Shown here: positions 21,413-32,583 of the stretch, piece after piece
Numbering within the stretch: position 1 is the stretch's first letter
How the letters are laid out: each line of letters opens with the position of its first letter
From: Brachionus manjavacas
Lineage: Eukaryota > Rotifera > Eurotatoria > Ploima > Brachionidae
DNA: 64,000 nucleotides
NCBI GenBank assembly: GCA_019054805.1
Contig: JAHQIY010000023.1
Location: forward strand, 682,001 to 746,000
Direction of reading: 5' to 3'
Notes under the pieces: model-generated
Database searches by the model: none
The model's input: the letters and a program-made list of their open reading frames with translations, nothing else
What the model was told of the DNA's origin: nothing
Translations under genes and position numbers: made by a program

Positions 21413-23362
21413 AAATCAAGTGCAAAGACTCAAAAAAAGAACATGAATGTGATAAAATTGAAAGAGAAATCAGAATTGTGAATTTTAATTGTAAAAACGT
21501 AAATAGCAACTATTTTTATATATTTGAATTACTGAGCTCGAATGATATTATTTTTTTATGTGAAACTTGGCATTATGGGAATGAAACGATCTTAAAAGAA
21601 TTTGAAGCAAAGTCTGATACATATTTTAAAACTGCAATGGAAAATAAAGTTGAAGTTGGCAGACCATTTGGTGGCATAGGATGGTTAATAAATAAGTCTC
21701 TTAAGATGGACTATCAAGTGAATTTTTTAAATGAAAGGATAAGTCATATTGAACTAGAAAATATTATTATCATTGGTGTCTATCTTACTTCAAATAATTC
21801 TAGTCAAAATTCTCTAAACGAACATATCTACGATCTAGCAAACCTTGAAAATCTTATTATTAAGTTAAATAACAGGAATAAAGAGCTATTGATAATTGGA
21901 GATTTTAACTCAGACCCACTTCGAAGCAAAAAATTTGATAGACAACTTATTGAAGTAATGATTGATCAAAATCTAGAGGCTTTGGAGTTAAAATTTAAAC
22001 AAAATGTAGATTATACCTATTTTAATGCAAAAAATAGATCATGTTTTGATCATGTCTTTGCAAAAAAATCCAATAAACTAAATATAGAAGAAGTTAAAAT
22101 CATGGAGCCATGTGAACTTAACCTTAGTGATCATTTGGCGATTACAACAAAATTGAGAGTATGCAAAAATGTGTTCAAAAGTGATTGTGGACCTGAACAA
22201 AAATGTTCTAAAAAGAAACTTCCAAAAGTACAATGGAATAATGTTAATATTCAAATTGAGTACCAAACCTGCCTCGAGAATAGATTATTGACACAGAAAC
22301 TTATTGATAAATTAAAAGCTTTAAATGAAAAAAACTCAGAATATGGATTAACACAGATTTTGAACTCAGTTCACAGTGAAATGACAGCAAGTACAGTTGA
22401 AATTCAAAGAAAAATGGAGCCTAAGATTAAAAACATTAAAAAAAATTTTTGGTGGGACAAGGAGATGGAAGAATTTCATGTTAAAATGCGATATTTTTTG
22501 AAAATTTATAAAAATAGTGGTTATAATGATAAGTTTTCGAATTTTAACTATAAAATGTACAAAAAACGTTTCAGAAATGAGCAAAGAAAACGAATAAAAG
22601 AAAAGGAAGATAAAAAAGCTTGGATGCTGAACTTGTCACACAAAGATAGTGATAAATTTTGGAAGACGGCAAATAAATATCGAAAAAAGAGAAAAAAAAC
22701 ACTTATATCGGGAGAAATTCTAGAAAAAAGTTTCAACAAACTATTTAATGAGAAAATAATAAAAGGGAGTGAACAACAAAGAGAGCATTTAATGCAGATT
22801 AAAAAAGAGATCCTTGAATATGAGGAGATAATCAAAGATAACCGAGAATACTATGAGATATCTGAAGAGGATATAAAAAAAGTACTAAAAAGCTTAAAAA
22901 ATGGTAAATGTAAAGGCTTCAATGATATTAATACTTGATAATCATGATTTAAGTGACACTTTAATCATGATTATCAAGCTTATAATGGAAAAAATAATTC
23001 AATTCGGACATATTCCAAAATTTTTCAACATAGGAAAAATAAAACCAATAGTTAAAGATGACACCAAATCATGTAGTGACCTTAACAATATCAGACCTAT
23101 CACAATTTCAGATGTTCTTTCCAATATTTTTGAGAAAATAATGCTTTTTGAAATAATGAAATCATACGATGATCCTGAAAGACAACTAGGTTTCAAAAAA
23201 AATAGCTCATGTTCTCATGCTATTTTTACTGTTAAAGAGACAATTAGTTATTACAATAACAGAAAAAGAAAAGTATACGGATGTGCCATCGATGCAAGCA
23301 AAGCCTTTGATAAAATTAATAGAGACATTTTATTTAGAAAGCTACAAGGCAAAGTTCACCCA
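21376..23362 (+). pseudogene. LINE A ORF2: AP endonuclease and N-terminal reverse transcriptase
   Basis: The frame from 21376 carries the apurinic-like endonuclease: NFNCKNVNSNY (Asn), IIFLCETWHYG (Glu), LLIIGDFNSDPL (Asp/Asn) and LNLSDHLAITT (SDH). A long linker follows, and RT begins at 22905 (LKSLKNGKCKGFNDIN). A short duplication shifts the frame at about 22920. The second frame continues with the palm: KIKPIVKDDT, NNIRPITISDVLSNIFEKI, QLGFKKNSSCSHAI and YGCAIDASKAFDKI (first catalytic Asp). It stops at the Y insertion (23363). The remainder is at 27429-28486. Confidence 0.9.
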
Positions 23363-23720
23363 CAAAGACTATTACCACATAAGTTTAAGCTTCATGCCCC
23401 TGAATATTACCATAAAAGTTAACAAAAATTGAGATAATAAAAAGATAGACCATTAAGGCTTCTAAATATTAGAAGCATTTTTTTTGGTTAACTCCTTTGG
23501 TAATCAAGCTTGAAAGTTCATAGACGGAAATCACCTAAAAATCACTTAAAACTTTTCATTTTAACTTAAATTATGTATATTTTTTGTTATTTTAACAAGA
23601 TACAAGATATAAAATTAAACATTGCTAAATTTATTTCTGATACATTTAAATATGTAAAGTTGGTCAAAAAAGAAAAGAAAAATTTTAATGTAGTAGATTT
23701 ATATAAAATTTTATTTTATT

Positions 23721-25274
23721 TTAAGTACGATAGTAAAAAACTGAATTAATTGAATATCTTGGTAAAGCTTCGGTTAAAAAGCCGAGTGCCATATCATCCA
23801 CTAAATAGAATTTCCTGTTAATGAAAAAAATTCCTCTGAAATGATTACCACTTTTAAACGTGGCACATAATAAATTGAAATTATATTCACTTATTATCAG
23901 TTTTAATGGTAAATCAGTAATTTCAATAATATCTGAGTCAGGCTCTGATTGTACAAAAATAAATGCAGGATCATTTACAAATTGAATCATACGTTTCTTC
24001 GTTGAAAAACATTTCCTACATATTCGATCATCAAAGCAATTTAAAGTTATTTGCGAGCTAAAACGCTTTGAAATGAATAAATCAGAGATAAGATATTCTT
24101 CTTTAAACACACAATTACAGCAGCTTTCAATACTCTTATAGAATTGAAGTTCTCTAAGTTAAGATATTATATATTCATATTCAGAGCCATATGTTGAGAT
24201 CATATGAACACCATTTTTATGCGACGGCCTCAGTCTACATAAGTCATAAATGCATACAATTCTTGCTTCATCCATTAGAGCATTATTTGCAAGTTCTATA
24301 ATTTTAGCTAGTATTTTTTCTACTTGCAGTGTTTTTTGATGTCTTTGAAAAAATTCTGAGAGTTTAGTCATGGTCCAAAAACACAACAAAAAATAGTCAA
24401 TAGTGCATGTGTCTCTGATTTCAATTTTTAACAGATTCGACATATATTTGTTAAAAAGTGAGGTCCCCCATCTTGGAATTCGCTTAGCAAATTCATCTAA
24501 AACAATTTCTTCATTTGAATTATTTTTCATGTAATTGTAAACATTATCTGATTTTTTCTTGGTGAATAATTGTTTCAAAAGAAACCTCTTCGTTTGACTT
24601 TTTACACATGGATTCAAAATTACCAGTCTTTTGATCCTCAGGTTTGTCTGAATCAATACGCCGATTTTTAGCATTTGGTTTCTGCGAGTTTGCTTCTGAC
24701 CAGATTTTTTCTTTTGTACTCCGCTTGATTCGGAATCTTTATGTGACTCATCATAATGACGAAAAATCGTCCTTAGATTAACTTTTTGTCGAGGCAACTC
24801 ATCAAGGTATCGACCATAACTTAGATAGTAAATTATACTTAAAGAGTGGACACATCCAGATTTTCTCATGTCTGATAAACAGTCACAAAATGAGTCAGTA
24901 ATTTTCCAACTTCCATCTTTAACGATATTATATCTTATGTAAGTTTTATACTTTGTTGAATTAGTGTGTCTTGATTGAATTCTTGTAGATACTATCTTGC
25001 TGTCCATATGGCTTATGACAAAATCATTTATTTGAATCTCAAATTCGCCATCACTTAATGCCTCATTTAAATAGCTAATACACATTCTTAATCCAAAAGT
25101 ACCTAGCGCAATCAATTTAAGTTGATCTTCTGAGAGCTTTGGGAAATCATCTACTTTTAAAATATCGATTTTAACGAATTTACTCTTCTTATCAATAGTA
25201 AATTCTAAATCAGAGACAATATTTTCCAGTTCATTTATTTGATTTAAACTTTCTTGCAACTTAGAAACAATCAT
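23721..25274 (-). pseudogene. Y C-terminal region: SWIM zinc finger plus ubiquitin-hydrolase-like domain
   Basis: The same transcription unit continues. FCDCLSDMRKSGCVHSL is a SWIM finger (C-x-C-x8-C-x-H). After a basic linker (KKKSGQKQTRRNQ) comes RIPRWGTSLF..RDTCTIDYFLLCFW, then a Cys-pair region (CCNC..CRKC), and HFRGIFFINRKFYLVDDMAL..SVFYYR. The TCTIDYFLLCFW box and the later HF..I.NRKFYLVDD box resemble the Cys and His boxes of USP/C19 deubiquitinases, with a zinc-binding insert between. An in-frame TAA at about 24159 splits the region. The SWIM call is firm; the peptidase call is inference. Confidence 0.55.
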
Positions 25275-26930
25275 ATCAGCGTCTTCTCATCTGAAGTTAA
25301 CTTTTCGAAGAATAAATTAACTAAAGAACCTGCAACTCGATAGTCATCTATTATGTGATTCAACATTTGATTTTGTGTCTCTCGAAGTGCTTTAAAAGAG
25401 CGCTTCAAAAAGAATTTGTGACTTCTATTACCCAGCGGCCCTTAGTTACATGTCTTGTCATATTTGCGTCGAATGTTGATTGTTTATTTTTTGCTTTTGT
25501 CATACTAGGTGTTTTTGTGCTGATTTGTCTATCATTCAAGAAGCTGATACAATCACGAAATCCTCTATCTAAAAGAAGAACATCTTTCGGTTCAATCAAA
25601 TTCATTAGATTTTTATCATTATTGAGAATAATTTTCATTATTTCTGCATCATTCAAACTTGCTTGATATGGACCATAAATATCCACTATTCTTCCATTTG
25701 ATGAACAAATTACAAAGGGCTTTACTAAATGACGTCTCTTTTGTACACTATAAGTTGATCTTTGAAGTTAATTGTCACTACTTTTCTCGCAATAACAATA
25801 TGTGCCATCAGCTATAAAAACCATTTGATTTTTATCAGTTGTATGAAGCTTTTCAGCAACTGTATTATTCTCAATTAACCATTTTTCGCGACTGAGATGG
25901 TTGGTACCAAGATTTAGTGGGACAAAATCATCAGCTAGTGCCTTTCTTACTTGTTGGCAATATCGACTTACATCTTGTTGTTCAATTGAGTAGAAATGAG
26001 CTGAAATAGTCTTTTGATCTAGTCCAGTTTTTAGCCAAAAGAGATACACTGCTAAAGCTTGACAAACACTTCTTTCGTTTGAACTACGCATAGATTTAAT
26101 ACAATTAAGTATTACTAAATATTCATTTCTAGTAAATCCAGTATTACTTAGACACATTTTTTCTGTAATAGTAGTCAGGTCTTTCAATTTTGAGAAAAGT
26201 GATTGTCTTTTACAAAACTCACGAAATGCTTGAAAAAAAGACTCTAGTGATACTTTTGATAACTCTGTTGTATCTTTATAACAAGTAATTTTCTGAAGAA
26301 CGCTTTCTTTAAAGAGCTTAATTTCATTAAAGTGTTCTGGACAAGCCCCGCACTTAAACGGTATTATAATACCAGTATGAACATAAGCATGGAAAACGGC
26401 CTCGTCTGATATCAATGTAAGGTTTTGCTATTGATTCAATCGATTACAAATGACACATTTTTTATGAGAAGCGCCTGTTCTCGGAATATTAATCGAATGT
26501 CTACTGTGACTTGCTGGATCTGGTTCAATCACTTGATTATCTTGATCTTTCACGACAAAATCATTAGGATTATTTGGCTCATTTTCTTTCTCATTTGTAG
26601 TATCATCAAATAAAGGCTTAAAAACTTCACATACATCAGCACCATCACGAACGAATAATGTCTCGTTTGAGTTGTACATTTCATTTGTTTTAAGCTTGTA
26701 TGTTTTATTTATGCATGGTGAGCAAACAAGATCTCCAGTACCAATAGGCTCAGCGTTCTCTCTCGACATGTTTAGCTTATTGATAATTTCCTGCTTGTAA
26801 AGTGCCACAACATGTCTTTTTTTGAATGTATCTAGCCTTTTAAGACATTTAGGACAATGCTTTCGGTGCAGATGCGTCTTATGCTGATATTCAATGGTCG
26901 TTTCAATAGTGATTTCAATAAAAGCTAATG
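25275..26930 (-). pseudogene. Y transposase (DDE, DDE_Tnp_4-like)
   Basis: Reading leftward: a Cys-rich N-terminus (HCPKCLKRLD, CSPC, CVICN), a helical domain with ITEKMCLSNTGFTRNEY, an HTH-like stretch (TGLDQKTISAHFYSIEQQ), then the catalytic core: QMVFIADGTYCYCEKSS (D1), DVLLLDRGFRDCISFL (D2), TKGRWVIEVTNSF (E). This layout is that of DDE_Tnp_4 transposases of the ISL2EU/PIF-Harbinger group. It has in-frame stops at about 26425 (TAG) and 25765 (TAA), and two frameshifts between 25400 and 25280. Otherwise it is well preserved, so it died fairly recently. Confidence 0.75.
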
Positions 26931-27428
26931 AAAAAGAAACGGCTTAAAGTAGTGTCAAATATGTTTTCAAAGAATAGGTCAAGATATTAAATATTGTAAT
27001 AAGCAAGCACTAAAGTTAAAATACTCGAATTCGAGTTTAAAAAGCAAAAAATGATAAATTAAAGTTTAGAGAAGAAAATTGTAAGTTATATTATGTCATT
27101 TTAAAGCACTCAGATATATAGCTTTATAAAATCTACGTCTCACGTAGCAAGAATACTAATATATACAAAGACCAACTAAAAAATATGACTAGTGTTGTTC
27201 TACAAGGGTTTAGACTTGTCACATAAAACTAGTACTACTACTAATACTACTATGTATGTTTTTATATCAGACGAAATATGTGAATATCAAAGTTAAGCAA
27301 AATCTAAAGCATAGTTTGAAAATTTAATAGTTTTATTTTATAAATAAAAAAAAATTATGAAGAAATCTATTATGCTTAAAATGTAATAAGGGGGCAAGAT
27401 TTACATGCTTATGTGGTACCATTCTTTG

Positions 27429-28486
27429 GAGATGTTTAAGACAATACTATCAGAAATCAATGGCAATTGTAGTAAATGAAAATGAAATTAGTAATATGTT
27501 CAACACAACTATAGGAGTAAAGCAAGGCGGCCCACTATCTCCTAAATTGTTCTCAATATATACAGAGGACTTGATTAAAGAACTTGAATGCAAAGAAATA
27601 GGTACGAAAATTCATGGATACTTTACTGGAGTAGTTATGTACGCGGATGATATTCTACTTCTTACTCACAATTTGAAGGAACTTCAGAAAGCATTAAATA
27701 TTTGTGAAAAATATGGGATTCAACATGAAATAAAATTTAATCCGGAAAAAACTCAGTACATTGTTTTTGGTGAAAAATTAAAAGGTTCAGAAGCTAAACC
27801 ACGAATGTGTGATCAAGAGATAAAATATGTAGACAAACTTAGATATCTTGGAGTAATACTGAACAGAAATAACAATAACAAGGATCAAGTAGAATCAAGA
27901 ATAAAAACAGCATTTAAATCATTCTTCACCTTAAAGAATTTACAAATCGACAATAATTTCCTACAAATTAGAATTAAAATACACCTCTATAAAGTTTTTA
28001 TAAGACCGACACTAACCTATGGACTAGAAAATTATGTTTTAAGCAGAGAACAGCTAAAGAAACTTCAAACGACAGAGGCTACGATGATAAAAAAAATGCT
28101 CAACTTAAAAAAAACATCAAGAACAACTAACCTGCTACTCGCACTTGGACTAGAAAAGATTGAAAATAAACTCCTGAAAGAAAAATTGGCTTTTGTAAAA
28201 AGGCTCTTAAGCAATAAACTTACATTTGGTTTATTTAGAGAGTTTGAGAATAATCTCATTAAAAAAGAGGAATTTAGCAACAAATCAATAATTAAGGAAA
28301 TTCTTGAATGTTTAGAAGAAGATAAAATTGAAGTTCATAAAATAATACAACTTTTAGAACTAAAACGAAAGGACTTAATGAAGAAAGAAACAAATGGTAT
28401 AAGCGACTCAATAGAGGAATGCTTAAGAAAAATGGGAAATGAGACCTACAAAAGAATGCTTGTAGAGCTTACAAGGGCATTTTAGC
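27429..28486 (+). pseudogene. LINE A ORF2: C-terminal reverse transcriptase
   Basis: Continuation after Y: WRCLRQYYQ, TIGVKQGGPLSPKLFSIY (RT block), VVMYADDILLLTH (YADD catalytic pair), NPEKTQYIVFGEKLK and KLRYLGVILNRN, then a helical C-terminal domain to the stop at 28486. This part is uninterrupted for 341 codons. The QGGPLSP form is of the L1/Tx-like rather than the CR1 (QGSVLGP) type. Confidence 0.9.
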
Positions 28487-28854
28487 ACTGGAAATCAATA
28501 CAGGGAAGAAAAAAAAAAAAAAAAAAAAAAAACTTTACCTGAGTCTGGGTTTCCATCGCTGTTGTAATGTGGTTTTAGACTCCTTAGTCGATTTGATGGT
28601 GGTTCTCCTTGCAAAGTTGAATATAGAGGCAATATAAAATGTAAAAAATTTAAAATATAAAATGAATAATAATTATTGAAATTAAAAAAGCAGAAAGAAA
28701 AAAAAACAAAATTAACATTTAAATTAAATATTTTATTCAATTTTTATTTAAATTTTTTAGAAAACACTTAAACTTTGTCTTATTTATTACATTTTATTTT
28801 CTAAATTTTTATTAACATCGCCTTTAAGGCGTTCATTGAAATAAATAATAATAT
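28487..28854 (+). other. LINE A 3' UTR and terminal stem-loop
   Basis: A run of about 25 A follows the stop (28508-28532), then about 300 bp ending in catcgcctttaaggcgttcattgaaataaataataata (28816-28854). CGCCTTTAAGGCG can fold as a short hairpin directly before an AATA-repeat tail, the usual form of a LINE 3' end recognised by its own RT. The same terminus occurs at 48648-48690. Confidence 0.6.
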
Positions 28855-29204
28855 AGCAAAGAATTAAAATATTATAGAACGAAAAAATATAATTTTGATC
28901 GTTAAGCTAAAGAATAACTAAAATTAACAAAATTGAAAAATTAGACTTAAAAGATAAAAGGACTAATATTAACAATTTTAAAAAATAACTTACAAATCTA
29001 AGAAGTACAAAAAATGAAAAGAATTAGGAGAATTAATGTTTTATTAAATTTAAAATTGGAAAAATAAAATAATTAGAAAAAGAACAAAAAGTTCAAAAAG
29101 GACCAGGGCCAAATAAAATAATTAGAAAAAGTACAAAAAGTACAAAAAGGACAAGGGAAAAATAAATAAATTAGAAAAAGGAAAAATGTATTTGACGCAA
29201 AAAA
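28855..29204. repeat. AT-rich spacer with a short tandem repeat
   Basis: Between about 29062 and 29185 a 50-55-bp unit (ataattagaaaaagaacaaaaag..ggaccagg) is repeated two to three times. Otherwise nothing recognised. Confidence 0.5.
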
Positions 29205-29340
29205 AAAAATAATTTTAGCATAAACCCAAAAAAATTAGGTAACGCATAAAGATTTATTCATTAAAGCATATAAAATTTTTTCTCGCATAAAATAAAACAA
29301 GTTAAGCATAAAAAAAATATTATAGCATAAAACAAATATA
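29205..29340. repeat. Subterminal GCATAAA array of the MULE
   Basis: The motif gcataaa (variants agcataaa, cgcataaa, gcatataaa) occurs six times at roughly 20-30-bp intervals immediately downstream of the MULE transposase C-terminus. Spaced subterminal copies are typical transposase-binding regions. No matching array was found on the other side, where the MULE meets gypsy G2. Confidence 0.6.
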
Positions 29341-29342
29341 AT

Positions 29343-30735
29343 TTAATCATTATTTAAAGCTGACTTGGCCTTTGGGGGTCGACCACGTTTTTTTTTAAAT
29401 TGAGTTTCTTTAATATTTCTTTCAGCATTAGCCTTACGTTTAGGAGGACGACCTCGTCTTTTTGTCAGTTCAACACCATCTGATTTTTGAGACATTTCAG
29501 ATACTTGAGCCATTTCAGATACTTGAGCCATTTCAGATATTTGAGTAACTTTAGGTACCTGAACCCCTTAAAAAAAGGTTTTGATGAAAGGTTTTTTCTT
29601 GCTTTTTTTTTCCTCGTCTAGGCCGAGTAGCGAATCGCTTTGGACGTTCGTCGTTAATCAGAAAAAGAAATAATTCACTAGCTTTAAAAAGGTGTGTACA
29701 CATAGTATAGGCCAAAAACCATCGACAGGTACAAGTTTTACTTGCAATACATATAATATGAGTTGAATTGTGACCAGAATAAACGATTGTGTTATTTTCC
29801 ATTCTAGTAAACGACTGTAAATCATGTTCACCAGCTTTTCTTTTAACATTTGCGTCAGAAATTCTTACCCACTTAAAATCTGCATCTTGGCAAGAATGGA
29901 AAGTTATCAACTCTTTAAAAATTATTTCGATTGCTAATTGATTCTTCAAAAGCTCTCTTTTTGTAAAAAACTTCTTTAAACGGCCATTAAAGCTCTCTAA
30001 AGTATTATTTGTTGGGGCAAAGCCGTAAACTGAAACAAAAATTTGCCAGTTGTTCCATTCACTTTCAATCCACTGTTTTTTAAAATAGTCAACAAATGAC
30101 TTAAGATCAGGGACTTTGTCCCATCGACTAAAGACTTTGGTCTTGATTGAAAGAAATTCAGATTCGCTTTTACGATAATGTAAATTTTGTAGTTCTTGCA
30201 TAATTAAATTATATTCATGTACAGGTATAAGTTTGCGAAAGTCTCTTACATTTTTAATTACATGAAACCAACACATTAAAATTAGACATGATGGAAAAAC
30301 TGTCTTAATTGTGTTTATTTGCTGGACAAGCGTCTAGAACAAAACAAGTCGTTTAAAACGAAATGCTTAAATCCAAACATAATTATTTTAAAGATTTCAG
30401 TATATGAATAAAATCAACTGTCTGTTCATGACTCACTATAGACACACAAATAGGAAAAAAAGTGATAGACTGTGATAGACTGATTTATCAGTTACCTGAA
30501 AATTAATTTTTGCAATAACCTCTAAAAGCTTTAATGACGTAAAATTTACTTTGAAATGAGAAGTATCAGAGCCATCACCAAATTTACATCCAAAACAAAA
30601 CGCTGCATTCGGATCGTATAGTTTATTGGGTTGAAAAGACAAATTTTCTAAATATGAAACTACTCGATCAAATTCATTTTCATCATCTGGATTTTTCATT
30701 TTTCGAATCAATTGACTGACTTGAGTTGTTATTCT
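29343..30735 (-). pseudogene. MULE transposase with SWIM finger and AT-hooks (dead)
   Basis: Reading leftward: 30711-30436 HFKVNFTSLKLLEVIAKIN; 30480-30370 FFPICVSIVSHEQTVDFIHI; about 30330 LDACPA (catalytic Asp region); 30276-29620 MCWFHVIKNVRDFRKLIP and a helical region with NNTLESFNGRLKKFF, then the SWIM finger CTCRWFLAYTMCTHLF (C-x-C-x8-C-x-H). A separate frame (29531-29343) has two AT-hooks (KRRGRPPKRK, KKRGRPPKAK). The order DDE, SWIM, basic tail is that of Mutator-like transposases. Several stops and frameshifts. It sits inside gypsy G2, whose protease frame ends at its right edge. Confidence 0.8.
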
Positions 30736-30736
30736 A

Positions 30737-31420
30737 CTAACTGGCTTGCGGGTTAATTATAATACTATATGGATTTCTATTTAAAATACTAAATGGACTT
30801 TTTCCTTTATTCCTTTTTGTTACATAATCTGGGACTGTCCATTCTGTTAATTTATTTACTGCCTCAATGTAAATATTCTTGTTTGATTCGATAGGTAAAT
30901 TTTGCCATATTGTCTTCTGAGAATTAGCTTCAATACACGCCGGTGATTTTATTGCCAAACATGCTTCTCTTTGTCTCTTTTTTACGATTAACGGGCAGAA
31001 TGTCCCCCCGATACATAAACGTTTTTTGCTAAAATCAATAATAGCTCCCTTTTTTTAAATCATATCAGTGCTAAGAAGATTTGTTGCCAAATTATCGATT
31101 ACTTCACCCTTTTGAAAAAAACATTGGTTTACAAAGCTTATTTTTGCATTTGCATCCCTTTTTGAGATTAGCTCGCTGCCGCTTGCTGAGACCCACTTGT
31201 TCTTGATTTCTTGTTGCAATGGTTTCAAATTTAATTGTTTAGCTAAAACTCAGCTTATCATTGTTTTTGCGGCTCCGCTATCTAAAGTGGCTAAGATTTT
31301 CGTTCCATTGATAGTGACTTTTACGTATGTTGCAATTATGTCATTGTGAGGGTTTACTTGAGTGATTGAGGACTGGGAGACCCCACGGACTTCCAGTGCC
31401 TTTTAATTTAAATTTTTTGT
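30737..31420 (-). pseudogene. Gypsy G2 protease region
   Basis: About 31300-31000 encodes a retropepsin: ILATLDSGAAKTMIS (DSG active site), then KKGAIIDFSKKRLCIGG, the usual end of a gypsy protease. 30958-30737 continues toward RT (EAVNKLTEWTVPDYVTKRNK) and is cut by the MULE. Two in-frame stops. Confidence 0.75.
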
Positions 31421-31439
31421 TTTTGTTCTCATAGGGATG

Positions 31440-32202
31440 GCTAAAAGTGTTTCGCTTCCCTAGGAAACAATTTTTTGCTATATGTCCCTTCTTTTGGCAA
31501 ACAAAACACTTTCTTTGAGGCGATACTGATCTCCTACTTCTTCTACTTTGATTATGCTTCCGGTTTGAATAGTAACTTTTTCACCTATTCCGTCTAAATA
31601 TGTATAAATATGCAATATTGTTTGATCTGTCCATTTTATCTTGTATTTTAAATTTCACTCTTTCGTATACATGTTTACTTTCTTGAGGCATATCATACCA
31701 TGTATTTAGGGCTTTATCTCTCAACCATACCGGTAATTTTCTCCCTTTTTCCTCTCTTGACCAACCATTCGCGAAAGCTATTCTATCATACTGGTTAAAC
31801 CATTCATCCATATCATCCTCATTCCCTGTAAGTGGTTTAATATTGTTAATGAAAGTTGTATTAAAATTTGTCTTTTTTTCGAAAGAATCACTCCCTCCAC
31901 ACATGTGTTGCTTCAACTCATCCAGAACATCGCAATCCATGAATATTTCGTGTTTTTGATGATTTTCGATAATTTTTAGTTCATGGTCAGTTAATTTTGA
32001 CACTCGTGAAGTATTCTTCTACGAATGCCCTTACAGTTTCAAATTTAAAATTTTCGTTATACTTTTGTAAATTACTGAAATCCTTTGCCTTATCAGTTTT
32101 GAAACGTTTGAAAGCAGCTTCATCAAACGTTCTCACCTCTCTGCAATACCAAGCGAGAGTTTTGAATAACGCCATAGTACCAACGAATTTATTTTGATCC
32201 AT
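31440..32202 (-). pseudogene. Gypsy G2 gag with zinc knuckle
   Basis: ATG at 32202 opens a 71-codon frame (TLAWYCREVRTFDEAAFKRF). With one frameshift at about 31995 it continues in the capsid domain (MDEWFNQYDRIAFANGWSRE, WLRDKALNTWYDM). A second shift at about 31575 leads to the nucleocapsid knuckle CFVCQKKGHIAKNC (C-x2-C-x4-H-x4-C). Gag packages element RNA. The copy is dead. Confidence 0.8.
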
Positions 32203-32419
32203 TTGATTTAACGGTTAGTTTGTGTAATTGTGAAAACAAATCGCCGTCACTCTGGAAATGTAATCTTACTTTGACCTAACTAGTTTAGAATTAGAAAAAG
32301 TCCGGTTATACCCTTTAGGTACCACCTGATAGGGTGTTTAACGCGAACTCAAACTTTCTCTTTGATATTTTTTTTTCTTTTATTGGTTACCGCCCCTGCC
32401 ATCAATTATGTCACGCCAA

Positions 32420-32583
32420 TGGATGACACAAGCAATTCAAGATAATTGTCTTTGGGCATGACAAAATTATAAAAATAAATGTACAAAATTTAATAAACTA
32501 ATTGAGTAAATCGCGAAATACAACTTAAATTGAATCGCCTCTTATCATTTTGATATCTATCTCAACCCTAACGATTTTATCCA
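32420..32583 (-). repeat. 5' LTR (164 bp) and PBS of gypsy G2
   Basis: On the minus strand starts TGGAT and ends ATCCA (5-bp inverted ends). Directly downstream is TTGGCGTGACATAATTG (32419-32403), in the position of a tRNA primer-binding site, followed by about 200 bp of leader and the gag ATG. The 5' side abuts Helitron sequence. Confidence 0.55.

Larger units (their letters stand above)
23363..27428 (-). mobile_element. Element Y: 4.07-kb DNA transposon nested in LINE A
   Basis: The LINE A RT frame is cleanly interrupted here and resumes at 27429. The ends form an imperfect inverted repeat of about 38 bp: caaagactattaccacataag..gcccc on the left and caaagaatggtaccacataag..gcccc on the complementary right. 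A target duplication is not obvious; TACCA occurs on both sides but inside the aligned TIR. All coding is on the minus strand. 26930-27390 is AT-rich and non-coding. Confidence 0.75.

Noticed and set aside
22078..22835. Several minus-strand open frames
   Set aside because: Antisense shadows of the LINE A endonuclease/RT frame.
28508..28532. Poly-A run as evidence of a processed retrocopy
   Set aside because: It lies inside the LINE A 3' region, before the true LINE terminus at 28816-28854.
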